Positions 10,001 through 17,125 of a stretch of 64,000 bases of DNA are shown here, one piece after another. The position numbers and the translations under genes were made by a program. This stretch comes from an uncultured Alistipes sp. (GTDB taxonomy: Bacteria > Bacteroidota > Bacteroidia > Bacteroidales > Rikenellaceae), in assembly GCA_900542505.1 (NCBI GenBank), contig UQNV01000004.1, positions 17,516-81,515 of the forward strand. Direction: 5' to 3'. How positions within the stretch are numbered: position 1 is the stretch's first letter; every line of letters starts with the position of its first letter. Below the pieces are notes generated by a model. That model had not been told where the DNA came from, ran no database searches, and saw nothing but the letters and a program-made list of their open reading frames with translations.

Positions 10001-10085
10001 GACGAACAACTACTACCAGAGCTACGATTACTTCATGCTTCCGAGCACGCGTAATTTAGGTTTCAGCGTCAAACTCCAATTCTAA
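7059..10085 (+). CDS. SusC/RagA TonB-linked outer-membrane transporter (locus B)
   Basis: A 1008-residue SusC-family TonB-dependent transporter. It has a signal peptide ending near residue 26 (GAFAQ), then a carboxypeptidase-regulatory-like domain (QGIVKDAVGPIVGATV, about residues 33-110) and a plug with RGTKSLTKSNNALYVIDGIP. The beta barrel ends with a terminal phenylalanine (NLGFSVKLQF). It imports oligosaccharides captured by the next gene, SusD, using TonB energy. Unlike the locus C transporter it has no STN domain, so it should not signal to a FecR anti-sigma factor. ATG at 7059 follows a long AT-rich leader. The substrate is presumed to be the GH18 product. Confidence 0.95.
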   Translation: MWKSIKSMLAVCCAILVAGTFGAFAQNGGGTSVQGIVKDAVGPIVGATVITKDGMSGTTTSMDGSFTLTKVKDGDVIVISFIGYQTQEIPYVGQTMLDVTLQEEATALNAVVVTAMGIKREEKALSYNVQQVKSDEITTVKDANFMNSMVGKVAGVTINSSAVGAGGSARVVMRGTKSLTKSNNALYVIDGIPMFNTSTGASDISVMSDQPGSDAVADLNPEDIESINMLTGPSAAALYGSEAASGVVLINTKRGTKDKTTVTYSNNTTFSLPYMMPEFQNSYVNVAGALESWGAKQHSNYDPKDFFNTGTNVINSVVFTTGTSKNQTYVSASTTNTTGLLPNTKYERYNFTFRNTSSFLKDKLTLDLGGSYIIQNDRNLTAQGQYYNPLTSLYLFPRGDNFDEVRNFERYNAAREVYEQYWPYTTAGIGLQNPYWIAYRMVRENNKKRYMYNATLKYQITDWMDIAGRAKVDNTTNRYTFKKYATTDAIWAGDNGGYQDEQSTYQSFYGDVMLNINKTWDDWSLSANIGGSINDQRYEMIGHAGNLRDANLFAVHNLDYTTKYKPKQAGWHDQVQSVFANIEVGWRSMLYLTVTGRNDWDSRLAGSKESSFFYPSVGLSAVVSNMFDAPRWLSFLKVRGSYAEVGSAFDRFLTRASYPFSEESKNWETLARYPVYELKPEKTKSWEVGVNAKFLNKISFDFTYYRSHTTNQTFNVPLSASSGYDYVPIQSGDIQNQGIEMGIGYNNKWGDFTFSTNYNFTWNQNKVIRLGGGVVNPATGEIVEMETWEQGTFGNLDARVILKEGGSMGDVYAAHVLATDANGNIKVDPQTGALALEAKDVKLGSILPDFNMGWSNNFEYKGVNLGVTFSARIGGIALSSTESFLDQYGVSKRSGEARDNGGVSVNYGKVDAKTYYQTIAGNGAYYAYSATNVRLQELSLGYTLPAKWFHDKVRMTVSFVGRNLWMIYCKAPFDPEVTASTTNNYYQSYDYFMLPSTRNLGFSVKLQF

Positions 10086-10089
10086 AAAA

Positions 10090-11643
10090 ATGTCCACGAT
10101 TATGAAAAAGGTATTGAAATATATTGTAGGCGTTGCTTTGCTGCCGCTGGCCCTTGCCGGATGTACCAGCAATTTCGACGAATACAACACCAACCCCTAC
10201 GAGCCGACGACACTCGATGTCCGTCAGTTCTTCGCCGAAATGCAGGACTGCTTCGCGTCGCCCGAAGAGAACCCCTTCCAGCGTAACGGTACCTTCTGGG
10301 CCTGCTTCGGCGGTTACATCACCGCGCCGCACAGCTGGTCGCGCTCGACGCTCTACTCGACCTGGAATATCGATGACGACTGGAACAAATGGACCGTCGA
10401 CTGGTATTACACCAAGTTCTATCCCTCTTATTTCCAGGTGGAAAACTACACCGAGAAGGAGGGCCAGTACTACGCCCTTGCGGTGCTGCACCGCGTGGCC
10501 GTGATGCAGTATGTGCTCAACCTGCAGGGCCCGCTGCCCTATTCGCAGGTGACCAACGGCAAGTATGCGGTAGCCTACGATGACGAGAAGACGGCCTGGC
10601 ATCAGATGTTCGACGACCTGGATTTCGCCATCGCCGAACTGGCCAATGCCATCGACCCAAGTTACCGTCCGATGGCGGGTTACGACCGCGTCTACGACGG
10701 TGACTATGAGAAGTGGATTAAATTCGCCAACTCGCTCAAGCTGCGCATGGCCATCCGTATTTCGGGTGTCGATGCCGAGTATGCCAAGCAGCAGGCCCTG
10801 TCGGCCATCAACCATCCCATCGGCGTGATGACGTCGAACAGCGACAGCGCCTACGACAACCTCGACGGCCGTTATCCCAACGGATTCTACCAGGTGGGTC
10901 ACAGCTGGGGCGAGGCCCGTGTGAATGCCTCCATCACGGCCTATATGAACGGTTATGAGGACCCGCGCCGCGAAAAGTACTTCACCAAGGTGACCGTTGC
11001 CGGTACCGAGGGTTACATCGGCGTACGCTCGGGTATCCAGGGTGCCAACAAGGCCGACTTTGCGGAGTATTCCGAGTGGAACGTCACGTCGACCACCCCG
11101 ATGCCTTTCTTCGTAGCTGCCGAGGTCGCTTTCCTGCGTGCCGAAGGTGCACTGCTGGGCTGGGACATGGGCGGTACGGCGCAGCACTGGTATGAGGAGG
11201 GTATCCGTCTGGCCTTCTCCGAGGTGGGTGCCTCCGGTGCCGATGACTACATTGCCAACAGTTCGGCCACTCCGGGCAACTACGTCGACCCGAAGAACAG
11301 TGCCTACAACTACAACAACCGCAGTACGATTCCCATCGCATGGGATGCCGTTTCGTCCGACGAGCAGCACCTCGAGCAGATTATCACCCAGAAATGGATT
11401 GCCAACTTCCCCAACGGTCTCGAGGCATGGTGCGACTTCCGCCGCACGGGCTATCCCTACATCTTCCCGGCCTACAACAACCTCTCGACGCAGGGTGTGA
11501 CCAACGACCGTCAGCAGCGCCGTCTGCGCTTCTCGCTTTCGGAGTATCAGACCAACAATGCTAACGTGACGGTAGCCGTTTCGATGCTGAGCAACGGCCA
11601 GGATTCGGACAATACCGACCTCTGGTGGGCAAAGAAGAACTGA
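10090..11643 (+). CDS. SusD/RagB-like nutrient-binding lipoprotein (locus B)
   Basis: A SusD-family lipoprotein of 517 residues, starting four bases after susC. The ATG at 10102 would give a cleaner lipoprotein signal (MKKVLKYIVG to LALAGC), so the true start may be there. Family features are LQGPLPYSQV, YMNGYEDPRREKYF and QIITQKWIANFPNGLEAW, the last two almost shared with the locus A protein. It should cap the SusC barrel and hold the glycan at the cell surface. The tight spacing to susC and the GH18 gene indicates one operon. Confidence 0.93.
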   Translation: MSTIMKKVLKYIVGVALLPLALAGCTSNFDEYNTNPYEPTTLDVRQFFAEMQDCFASPEENPFQRNGTFWACFGGYITAPHSWSRSTLYSTWNIDDDWNKWTVDWYYTKFYPSYFQVENYTEKEGQYYALAVLHRVAVMQYVLNLQGPLPYSQVTNGKYAVAYDDEKTAWHQMFDDLDFAIAELANAIDPSYRPMAGYDRVYDGDYEKWIKFANSLKLRMAIRISGVDAEYAKQQALSAINHPIGVMTSNSDSAYDNLDGRYPNGFYQVGHSWGEARVNASITAYMNGYEDPRREKYFTKVTVAGTEGYIGVRSGIQGANKADFAEYSEWNVTSTTPMPFFVAAEVAFLRAEGALLGWDMGGTAQHWYEEGIRLAFSEVGASGADDYIANSSATPGNYVDPKNSAYNYNNRSTIPIAWDAVSSDEQHLEQIITQKWIANFPNGLEAWCDFRRTGYPYIFPAYNNLSTQGVTNDRQQRRLRFSLSEYQTNNANVTVAVSMLSNGQDSDNTDLWWAKKN

Positions 11644-11671
11644 GTATAAACCTTTGATTCAGAAAATCACT

Positions 11672-12799
11672 ATGAAAAAGAAAATATTGAATTTGGGTAT
11701 GCTGGCGTTTGCCGCGGCTCTTCTTGTCGGCTGCAGCAAATGGACCGAGGTGGAGCCCAACAACTACTTCGAGCCTCGTCCCGAGGAGTATTACCAGCAG
11801 TTGCGCGACTGGAAGAAGACCGACCATTCGGTAACCTTCGGATGGTTCGGCAACTGGACCGGTCAGGGTGCATCGCCCGTGAACTGTCTGATGGGTCTTC
11901 CCGACAGCGTCGATTTCGTCTCGATGTGGGGCAACTGGTACGGTCTGTCGCCCGAGAAGTGGGCCGACAAGCGTGAAGTGAAGAGCAAGAAGGGCACGCG
12001 CGTGACGATGTGCTTCATCGTGGCCAACTGCGGTGACCAGACCACGCCCCAGTCCGTACGCGACAACTGGCAGGCCAACGGTTTTGCCAGCGAAGAGGAG
12101 GCCGTGAAGGACTTCTGGGGCTGGGTCGACGGTGACCAGGCCGCCATCGACGCCGCCATTGCCAAGTATGCCAAGTCGATTGTCGACACCATCGACAAGT
12201 ACGAGTGGGACGGCTTCGATTTCGACTACGAGGCCAACTACGGCGCTCCGGGCAACATCGCAGGTCCCGCTCTGGGTGACACTGGCAATCCCGAAACGAA
12301 CCGCCAGCGTACGAACTTCCTCACCTTCATCAAGGAGCTGGGCAAGTACCTCGGCCCGAAGTCGGGCACGGACCGTCTGCTGGTCATCGACGGTGAGCCG
12401 CAGAACATGCACCCCGATGCACGCGACTATTTCGACTACTACATCATCCAGGCTTATGCCTGCAGCTCCTACTCGAATCTTGATTCGCGTTACAACAGAC
12501 TGCTGCAGGGCCTCGAAGCTACGGAAGACGAGGCGCTCAAGCAGATGGTTACCGAGAAGCTGATTTGGTGCGAAAACTTCGAGAGCTATGCTTCCGACGG
12601 CGGCGTGACCCACACCACGCGGGACGGCCAGAGGGTCAACTCGCTCAAGGGTATGGCCATGTGGGAGTCGCAGTACGGCTATCGCAAGGGCGGTGTCGGC
12701 ACCTACCACATGGAGTATGAATACAGCCTGAGCGGACACACGATTGAGTATCCCTATCTGCGCGAGGCTTCGGCCATCATGAATCCTCCTATGAAATAA
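11672..12799 (+). CDS. GH18 endo-beta-N-acetylglucosaminidase-like lipoprotein (locus B)
   Basis: A 375-residue GH18 enzyme with lipoprotein signal LLVGC (Cys21). The catalytic signature DGFDFDYE occupies residues 180-187, with Glu187 as the proton donor. ATG at 11672 is preferred to a TTG 18 bases upstream because it gives a standard signal peptide. It is a near paralogue of the locus A enzyme over its whole length, including WKKTDH and the 20-residue stretch before the catalytic strand. Expected activity is endo-cleavage of a GlcNAc-GlcNAc linkage outside the cell, releasing glycan for SusCD. Exact specificity (high-mannose, complex, other) cannot be read. Confidence 0.9.
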   Translation: MKKKILNLGMLAFAAALLVGCSKWTEVEPNNYFEPRPEEYYQQLRDWKKTDHSVTFGWFGNWTGQGASPVNCLMGLPDSVDFVSMWGNWYGLSPEKWADKREVKSKKGTRVTMCFIVANCGDQTTPQSVRDNWQANGFASEEEAVKDFWGWVDGDQAAIDAAIAKYAKSIVDTIDKYEWDGFDFDYEANYGAPGNIAGPALGDTGNPETNRQRTNFLTFIKELGKYLGPKSGTDRLLVIDGEPQNMHPDARDYFDYYIIQAYACSSYSNLDSRYNRLLQGLEATEDEALKQMVTEKLIWCENFESYASDGGVTHTTRDGQRVNSLKGMAMWESQYGYRKGGVGTYHMEYEYSLSGHTIEYPYLREASAIMNPPMK

Positions 12800-12817
12800 C
12801 AAAGTGAGCAAAAGGTT

Positions 12818-13966
12818 ATGAAAAAGAACAGAATCTATATCGGAGTAGCCCTCTGCCTGGCGGCCGTGCTGGGTACGGGGTGCGAAGATGCCAATTACGA
12901 TACGATTGACAACGGGCTCTACATCAAGGAGGCATTCGACTCCAAGGGCCTGATGTCGAGCAAGATTACGGTCGACGCCGAGGATGTTACCGTGACCCTC
13001 ACTCCGTCGCTTTCGCGGATGCTCGGGGCAGACGTCAACGTTCGGCTCGAAATCGACCAGACAGTGCTCGACAGCTACAACGAGGCCAATGCGAGCAGCT
13101 ACCAGGTGCTTCCGGCCGAGTACTACACCATGCCCTCCGAGGGCGTTATCCAGGCCGGTTTCACCAGCGGTGAATCGATGATTGTCACCGTGAAACCCTT
13201 CGAATCCGAGGACGGCGCGCAGTATGCGCTTCCGCTCCGCGTCGTCTCGTCGCAGGTAGGCTCGCTGCCTACGTCGTCGAAGTATCTGGTACTTTGCGAC
13301 AAACCGCTGATTCAGTCGACTCCCTACATGAACTACAGGTCTCACCTCAAGTGCGAGCCGCTCGACGAGGGCAGCGACAACGGCATGGCGAAGACCTGGG
13401 GATTGAACCTCAGCGAGTGGTCGCTCGAGTTCTGGGTATGGATGGACGGCTATGCCATCAACAACCAGGCGCTCTTCGACTCGGATGAAATCTACATCCG
13501 CTTCGGCGATGCCATGATTGACTACGACCTGCTGCAGATTAAGCTGCGCGGTACGCAGGTGAACACCGTGACGCACTTCTCGCCCAATACGTGGACGCAC
13601 GTGGCCTTCACCTACGATACGGCGGGTCTGCTGACAATCTACGTCAACGGTGTGAAGGACGTAACGCTCCAGACCAAGGGCGGTGCCGTGCCGGTGAACT
13701 ACCTCCAGATGGTATGCTCGGGCGTGCAGTACTTCAGAAACAACTGTATGATGGCCCAGATTCGCTTCTGGAACAAGTGCATCACGGCCAGCCAGATTGA
13801 GTCGAACCGTTTCTATTCGATTACGCCGACCGACGACATGGTAGGATACTGGCGTATGGACGAAGGCAGCGGCGACATCTGCAGCGACTGCACCAAGAAC
13901 GGTCGTCATGCCCATGCCAGCGCTTCGCTGACCTGGCGTGAGAACCAGCGTTTCGACGGCAAATAG
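12818..13966 (+). CDS. DUF1735 and LamG-like domain surface lipoprotein (locus B)
   Basis: A 382-residue lipoprotein (LGTGC, Cys22). Residues about 30-160 form a DUF1735-like domain containing SYNEANASSYQVLPAEYYTMP. Residues about 175-380 are LamG-like, with PNTWTHVAFTYDTAGLLTIYV and the closing GYWRMDEGSGDICSDCTKNG. It sits 18 bases after the GH18 gene and has the same domain order as the locus A protein at 2463. Probably a surface glycan-binding accessory protein. No enzyme motif is present. Confidence 0.87.
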   Translation: MKKNRIYIGVALCLAAVLGTGCEDANYDTIDNGLYIKEAFDSKGLMSSKITVDAEDVTVTLTPSLSRMLGADVNVRLEIDQTVLDSYNEANASSYQVLPAEYYTMPSEGVIQAGFTSGESMIVTVKPFESEDGAQYALPLRVVSSQVGSLPTSSKYLVLCDKPLIQSTPYMNYRSHLKCEPLDEGSDNGMAKTWGLNLSEWSLEFWVWMDGYAINNQALFDSDEIYIRFGDAMIDYDLLQIKLRGTQVNTVTHFSPNTWTHVAFTYDTAGLLTIYVNGVKDVTLQTKGGAVPVNYLQMVCSGVQYFRNNCMMAQIRFWNKCITASQIESNRFYSITPTDDMVGYWRMDEGSGDICSDCTKNGRHAHASASLTWRENQRFDGK

Positions 13967-13997
13967 TCATTAACGGTAATGTAAATTGAGAACGAAC

Positions 13998-14903
13998 ATG
14001 AAAAAATATTGGAAATACATGGCGTTTGCAGCTGTAGCCCTCCTCGGTGTGGGGGCTGCGGCCTGCAGCGACGACGAAGGCGACACCTCATGGTCGGCAA
14101 CTTATGCCTATCTGGTGCCCGAGCATCTCGGAATTCTCGACAAGGCTGTGACACTCTCCCATACGGCCGAAGGCATCAGCGGCGATGCATCGCTTGTGTT
14201 CAGCGTGGGTCTGAACAAGGTTTCGTCGAAGGATTTGACCTTCACGTTTGATGTTGTTACCAGCGAAACGCTGCCCGGCAGTGAGGTTGAGCTGTCGTTG
14301 CCGGAGGTGACCATCCCGGCCGGAGAGCTTGTTTCGGCTCCCATAACCCTTTCGGTTCCCGATTGGAGTTTCGAGGCGGAGAATCGTGCCAAGGTCGAGT
14401 ATACGGTAGCAGTTTCCGTAGCTCAGACTGCCGGTGTGGAGTTGGGACGTCAGAACCTGCTGACGCTTGCCATCACGAAGAATGCCTATCTGAATCTCGT
14501 GGCCGAAGCACCCGAAAACTCGGTGGAGATTGACCGCACCAACTGGGTTTGCTCCAAAATGGACGGTATGGAGGGAGATGCCAACGTGCTGAAGGGTACG
14601 GCCGGCGGCGATATCGCCTCGAATACGGCTCCCTGGTGGGTGGCAGTCGATATGGGTGCGACCCATACGCTGACCGGAGCCAGAACTACGCACTGGAGTT
14701 CGTACTATGCCCCGACAAGTATTGAGGTTGAGACTTCGGAGGATGGTACCAACTGGACGAGCCACGGTGTGCTCGATGTTTCCGGCGGAACGCAGAACTG
14801 GAGCTTTATCGAGCCCGTTGCATGTCGTTTCGTGCGTTATACGGCTCTTGCGCCCAATTCGCGTACGGATATCACCGGTATGAATCTCTATGAGGCCGAA
14901 TAG
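13998..14903 (+). CDS. DUF1735-like/F5/8 type C lipoprotein (locus B)
   Basis: A 301-residue lipoprotein starting at ATG 13998 (a TTG at 13986 is less likely), with signal GAAACSDD. The first half is an Ig-like DUF1735-type region (SVGLNKVSSKDLTFTFDVV). The second half is a discoidin/F5/8C domain: NWVCSKMDG, WWVAVDMGATHTLTGARTTH, IEVETSEDGTNWTSHG and CRFVRYTAL. It is the intact counterpart of the frameshifted locus A gene at 3730 and of one module of the locus C triple-module protein. The likely role is glycan or glycoprotein binding at the cell surface. Last gene of the locus B operon. Confidence 0.88.
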   Translation: MKKYWKYMAFAAVALLGVGAAACSDDEGDTSWSATYAYLVPEHLGILDKAVTLSHTAEGISGDASLVFSVGLNKVSSKDLTFTFDVVTSETLPGSEVELSLPEVTIPAGELVSAPITLSVPDWSFEAENRAKVEYTVAVSVAQTAGVELGRQNLLTLAITKNAYLNLVAEAPENSVEIDRTNWVCSKMDGMEGDANVLKGTAGGDIASNTAPWWVAVDMGATHTLTGARTTHWSSYYAPTSIEVETSEDGTNWTSHGVLDVSGGTQNWSFIEPVACRFVRYTALAPNSRTDITGMNLYEAE

Positions 14904-14923
14904 CAACTGTCGGTCCCAATCGA

Positions 14924-14955
14924 AAGAGCCGTCTCCTGCAGGAGACGGCTCTTTT
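14924..14955 (+). terminator. Rho-independent terminator of locus B
   Basis: A perfect 13-bp stem (14924-14936 with 14941-14953) around TGCA, ending in four Ts. It ends the susC-to-F5/8C operon. Bases 14956-15073 hold no gene. Confidence 0.88.
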
Positions 14956-15073
14956 GTCGTTTTGTCCGGAGGGGCTTCCGTGACATTGCCCGGAGGGCGG
15001 GGCAGAGGGCATCCGCCGGAATGTGTCGTTAAGTCGCCGAAGGGCCTCCCGGGCCTCCCGGGGCCGGTCGTCC

Positions 15074-15607
15074 TCACGGCTGTGAGTCGGTCAGCACCTT
15101 CTCGAAGGCTTCGCGTCGTTCGGGACCGTAGTGGATTTCGCCGCAGCGTACGAATCCCGACGAGGCGAGCAGCCTCAGCATGAGGCTGTTGTCGAAGTTG
15201 GTATCCACGCGGAAACTTCCGCAGCCGCGGCGGAGTGCGAGTTGCTCGACGCGGCGCATGAATTCGCGCGCCAGGCCCCGGCGCAGCTGCTCCTCGGCGA
15301 CGGCAAGCCTGTGGACCATGACGTAGCGGAGGTCGGTCAGCCACCGACCGTCGATGGCTTCGTAGGCCGGCTCTCCCTCGAAGACTACGGCTCCGTAGGC
15401 CTCCACGAGCCCCGTGTCGGGGTCGGCGAGTACATGTCCGTAGCTGCGGACGATGTCGCGGGCGATGTCGGCGGCGGCCGGGTAGCCGTTTTGCCACTGG
15501 CTGCTGCCGCGGGCCCGCATGCGGGCCTGGGCCTGGCGGATGATGTCCAGAATGCGGGGCGCGTCGGCCTCGACGGCGGGGCGGAAGATGAGCTGGTCGG
15601 GTTTCAT
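15074..15607 (-). CDS. GNAT family N-acetyltransferase
   Basis: A 177-residue protein with the GNAT fold: an N-terminal FRPAVEADAPRILDIIRQAQ helix region, DLRYVMVHRLAV (strand 4) and the acetyl-CoA loop region LRRGLAREFMRRVEQLALRRG, then NSLMLRLLASSGFVRCGEI. It transfers an acetyl group to an unknown amine. The start at 15607 gives MKPDQLIF and is only five bases from a TACCTTTG box (15612-15619 on this strand), so the message may be nearly leaderless. It is convergent with locus B and separate from the Hsp20 gene on the other strand. Confidence 0.85.
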   Translation of the reverse strand: MKPDQLIFRPAVEADAPRILDIIRQAQARMRARGSSQWQNGYPAAADIARDIVRSYGHVLADPDTGLVEAYGAVVFEGEPAYEAIDGRWLTDLRYVMVHRLAVAEEQLRRGLAREFMRRVEQLALRRGCGSFRVDTNFDNSLMLRLLASSGFVRCGEIHYGPERREAFEKVLTDSQP

Positions 15608-15689
15608 GCCGCAAAGGTAGCGATTCTTCGGCCAAATCGCGACGAAGTGTCGCTCCGAATGTCCCTTTGTCATGACGGCTTGTCCGTAT

Positions 15690-15710
15690 TTGTGACAATT
15701 TGTGTCACAA
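15690..15710. promoter_or_regulatory. Palindromic operator candidate between GNAT and hsp20
   Basis: TTGTGACA (15690-15697) and TGTCACAA (15703-15710) form a perfect 8-bp inverted repeat with a 5-base spacer. It lies 111 bases upstream of hsp20 and 83 bases upstream of the divergent GNAT start. Such spacing fits a dimeric regulator site, but no regulator is encoded nearby. Confidence 0.4.
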
Positions 15711-15820
15711 CGCTGCCTTTTGTCCCGTGGCACGTCTTTTGTCCATTTCATGAGCGAAGCCGCTCCGAAAGGGGCGGGTGGAAAAGCAAATGTTAAACTA
15801 AACAATAGGAGGACAAAACT

Positions 15821-16255
15821 ATGGTACCCGTAAGACGTAATCAGAATTGGTTGCCGAGCATTTTCAACGATTTCTTCGACAACGAGTGGCTCGAGAAGCG
15901 CAATACGACTTCGCCGGCCGTCAACATCATCGAGAACGAGGATGAGTTCCGCATCGAAGTGGCCGCTCCCGGCATGACGAAGGAGGACTTCCATGTCGAG
16001 GTGAACCGCGACAACGAGTTGGTCATCTCGATGGAGAAGAAGAACGAGCAGAAGGAGGAGGACCCGAAGAAGCGTGGCACCTACCTGCGTCGCGAGTTCT
16101 CGTACAGCCGCTTCCAGCAGAGCCTGCTGCTGCCCGACAACGTCGAGACCGAGAAGATTTCGGCCAAGGTCGAGCATGGTGTGATGACCATCGAGATTCC
16201 CAAGCGCAAGGTCGAGGAGACGGTGGCCGCTTCGCGCCGCATCGAAATCAAATAA
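15821..16255 (+). CDS. Small heat shock protein, Hsp20/alpha-crystallin family
   Basis: A 144-residue holdase chaperone. The alpha-crystallin domain runs from about residue 32 to 130, with VNIIENEDEFRIEVAAPGM at its start and the conserved GVMTIEIPK motif near its end. Residues 70-85 carry a charged stretch rich in Lys and Glu. A GGAGG ribosome-binding site lies about ten bases before ATG 15821, stronger than usual here. It stands alone, with a terminator right after it. It should bind unfolded proteins in the cytoplasm during stress. Confidence 0.95.
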   Translation: MVPVRRNQNWLPSIFNDFFDNEWLEKRNTTSPAVNIIENEDEFRIEVAAPGMTKEDFHVEVNRDNELVISMEKKNEQKEEDPKKRGTYLRREFSYSRFQQSLLLPDNVETEKISAKVEHGVMTIEIPKRKVEETVAASRRIEIK

Positions 16256-16278
16256 TCGCGCCCGAGGCTGCGATGACG

Positions 16279-16311
16279 GAGGAGCCGGTTGTACGGCTCC
16301 TCTTTTTTTTT
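16279..16311 (+). terminator. Rho-independent terminator of hsp20
   Basis: GAGGAGCCG (16279-16287) pairs with CGGCTCCTC (16294-16302), followed by about eight Ts. Confidence 0.92.
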
Positions 16312-16344
16312 GCCCCTGCGGGTACCATTTCCCGCAAATCGGCG

Positions 16345-16352
16345 TATATTTG
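16345..16352 (+). promoter_or_regulatory. -7 promoter element of the lutABC-like operon
   Basis: TATATTTG matches the TAnnTTTG consensus 20 bases before the lutA start. No good -33 TTTG is seen at the usual distance. Confidence 0.5.
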
Positions 16353-16372
16353 AGGTCGGTTTTCGGACAAAC

Positions 16373-17125
16373 ATGAACTTTTCGATGAAAGTCGGACTCT
16401 TTATTCCCTGTTACATCAATGCGCTCTACCCCCGGGTGGCGAGCGCTTCCTACGAATTGCTCGTTCGGCTGGGATGCGACGTGGAGTATCCGCTCGACCA
16501 GACCTGCTGCGGCCAGCCGATGGCCAACGCCGGGTTCGAGCAGGATGCCAGGCCGCTGGCCGAGCGGATGAACGCCCTCTTCGCCCGGTATGATTACGTG
16601 GTGGCCCCTTCGGCCAGCTGCGTGGTCTTCGTCAGGGAGGGCTACCCCCGGCTCCTGGAGCACCGCGAAGGACATGCCTGCGTCGATTCGCGCATCTGGG
16701 AAATCTGTGAATTCATCCACGACGTCGTCCGCCCCGAGCGGCTCGACGCCCGCTTCCCCCATCGGGTAAGCCTCCACAACTCCTGCCACGGCGTGCGCCG
16801 GATGGGCCTTTCCTCCCCGAGCGAGCTGAACGTGCCCTACCACTCGAAGCTGCGCGATCTGCTCGGGATGGTCGACGGCATCGAGGTCCGCGAGCCCGTG
16901 CGGCGCGACGAGTGCTGCGGCTTCGGCGGCATGTTCTCCGTCGAGGAGAATGCCGTTTCGTGCGCCATGGGGCGCGACAAGGTGCGCGACCACCTCTCCA
17001 CGGGTGCCGAGTACATCACCGGAGCCGATGCCTCGTGCCTGATGCACATGCAGGGGGTCATCGACCACGAAAAGCTCCCTGCAAAGACCATCCATATCGT
17101 CGAAATCCTCAATTCGCACTCATGA
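16373..17125 (+). CDS. lutA: LutA-like lactate utilisation protein (CCG-domain Fe-S subunit)
   Basis: A 250-residue protein of the LutA/YkgE family, with two cysteine-rich CCG domains: DQTCCGQPMAN near residue 45 and DECCGFGGMFSV near residue 182. These domains bind an iron-sulfur cluster or heterodisulfide-like centre. With LutB and LutC it forms the complex that oxidises L-lactate to pyruvate in other bacteria. The start at 16373 gives MNFSMKVGLF; a second Met four codons later is possible. Its stop overlaps the lutB start (ATGA), so the two are translationally coupled. No lactate permease gene is adjacent. Confidence 0.88.
   Translation: MNFSMKVGLFIPCYINALYPRVASASYELLVRLGCDVEYPLDQTCCGQPMANAGFEQDARPLAERMNALFARYDYVVAPSASCVVFVREGYPRLLEHREGHACVDSRIWEICEFIHDVVRPERLDARFPHRVSLHNSCHGVRRMGLSSPSELNVPYHSKLRDLLGMVDGIEVREPVRRDECCGFGGMFSVEENAVSCAMGRDKVRDHLSTGAEYITGADASCLMHMQGVIDHEKLPAKTIHIVEILNSHS

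Noticed and set aside
11561..13915. A 784-codon open frame on the minus strand
   Set aside because: Antisense to the locus B GH18 and LamG genes and without any recognisable domain.
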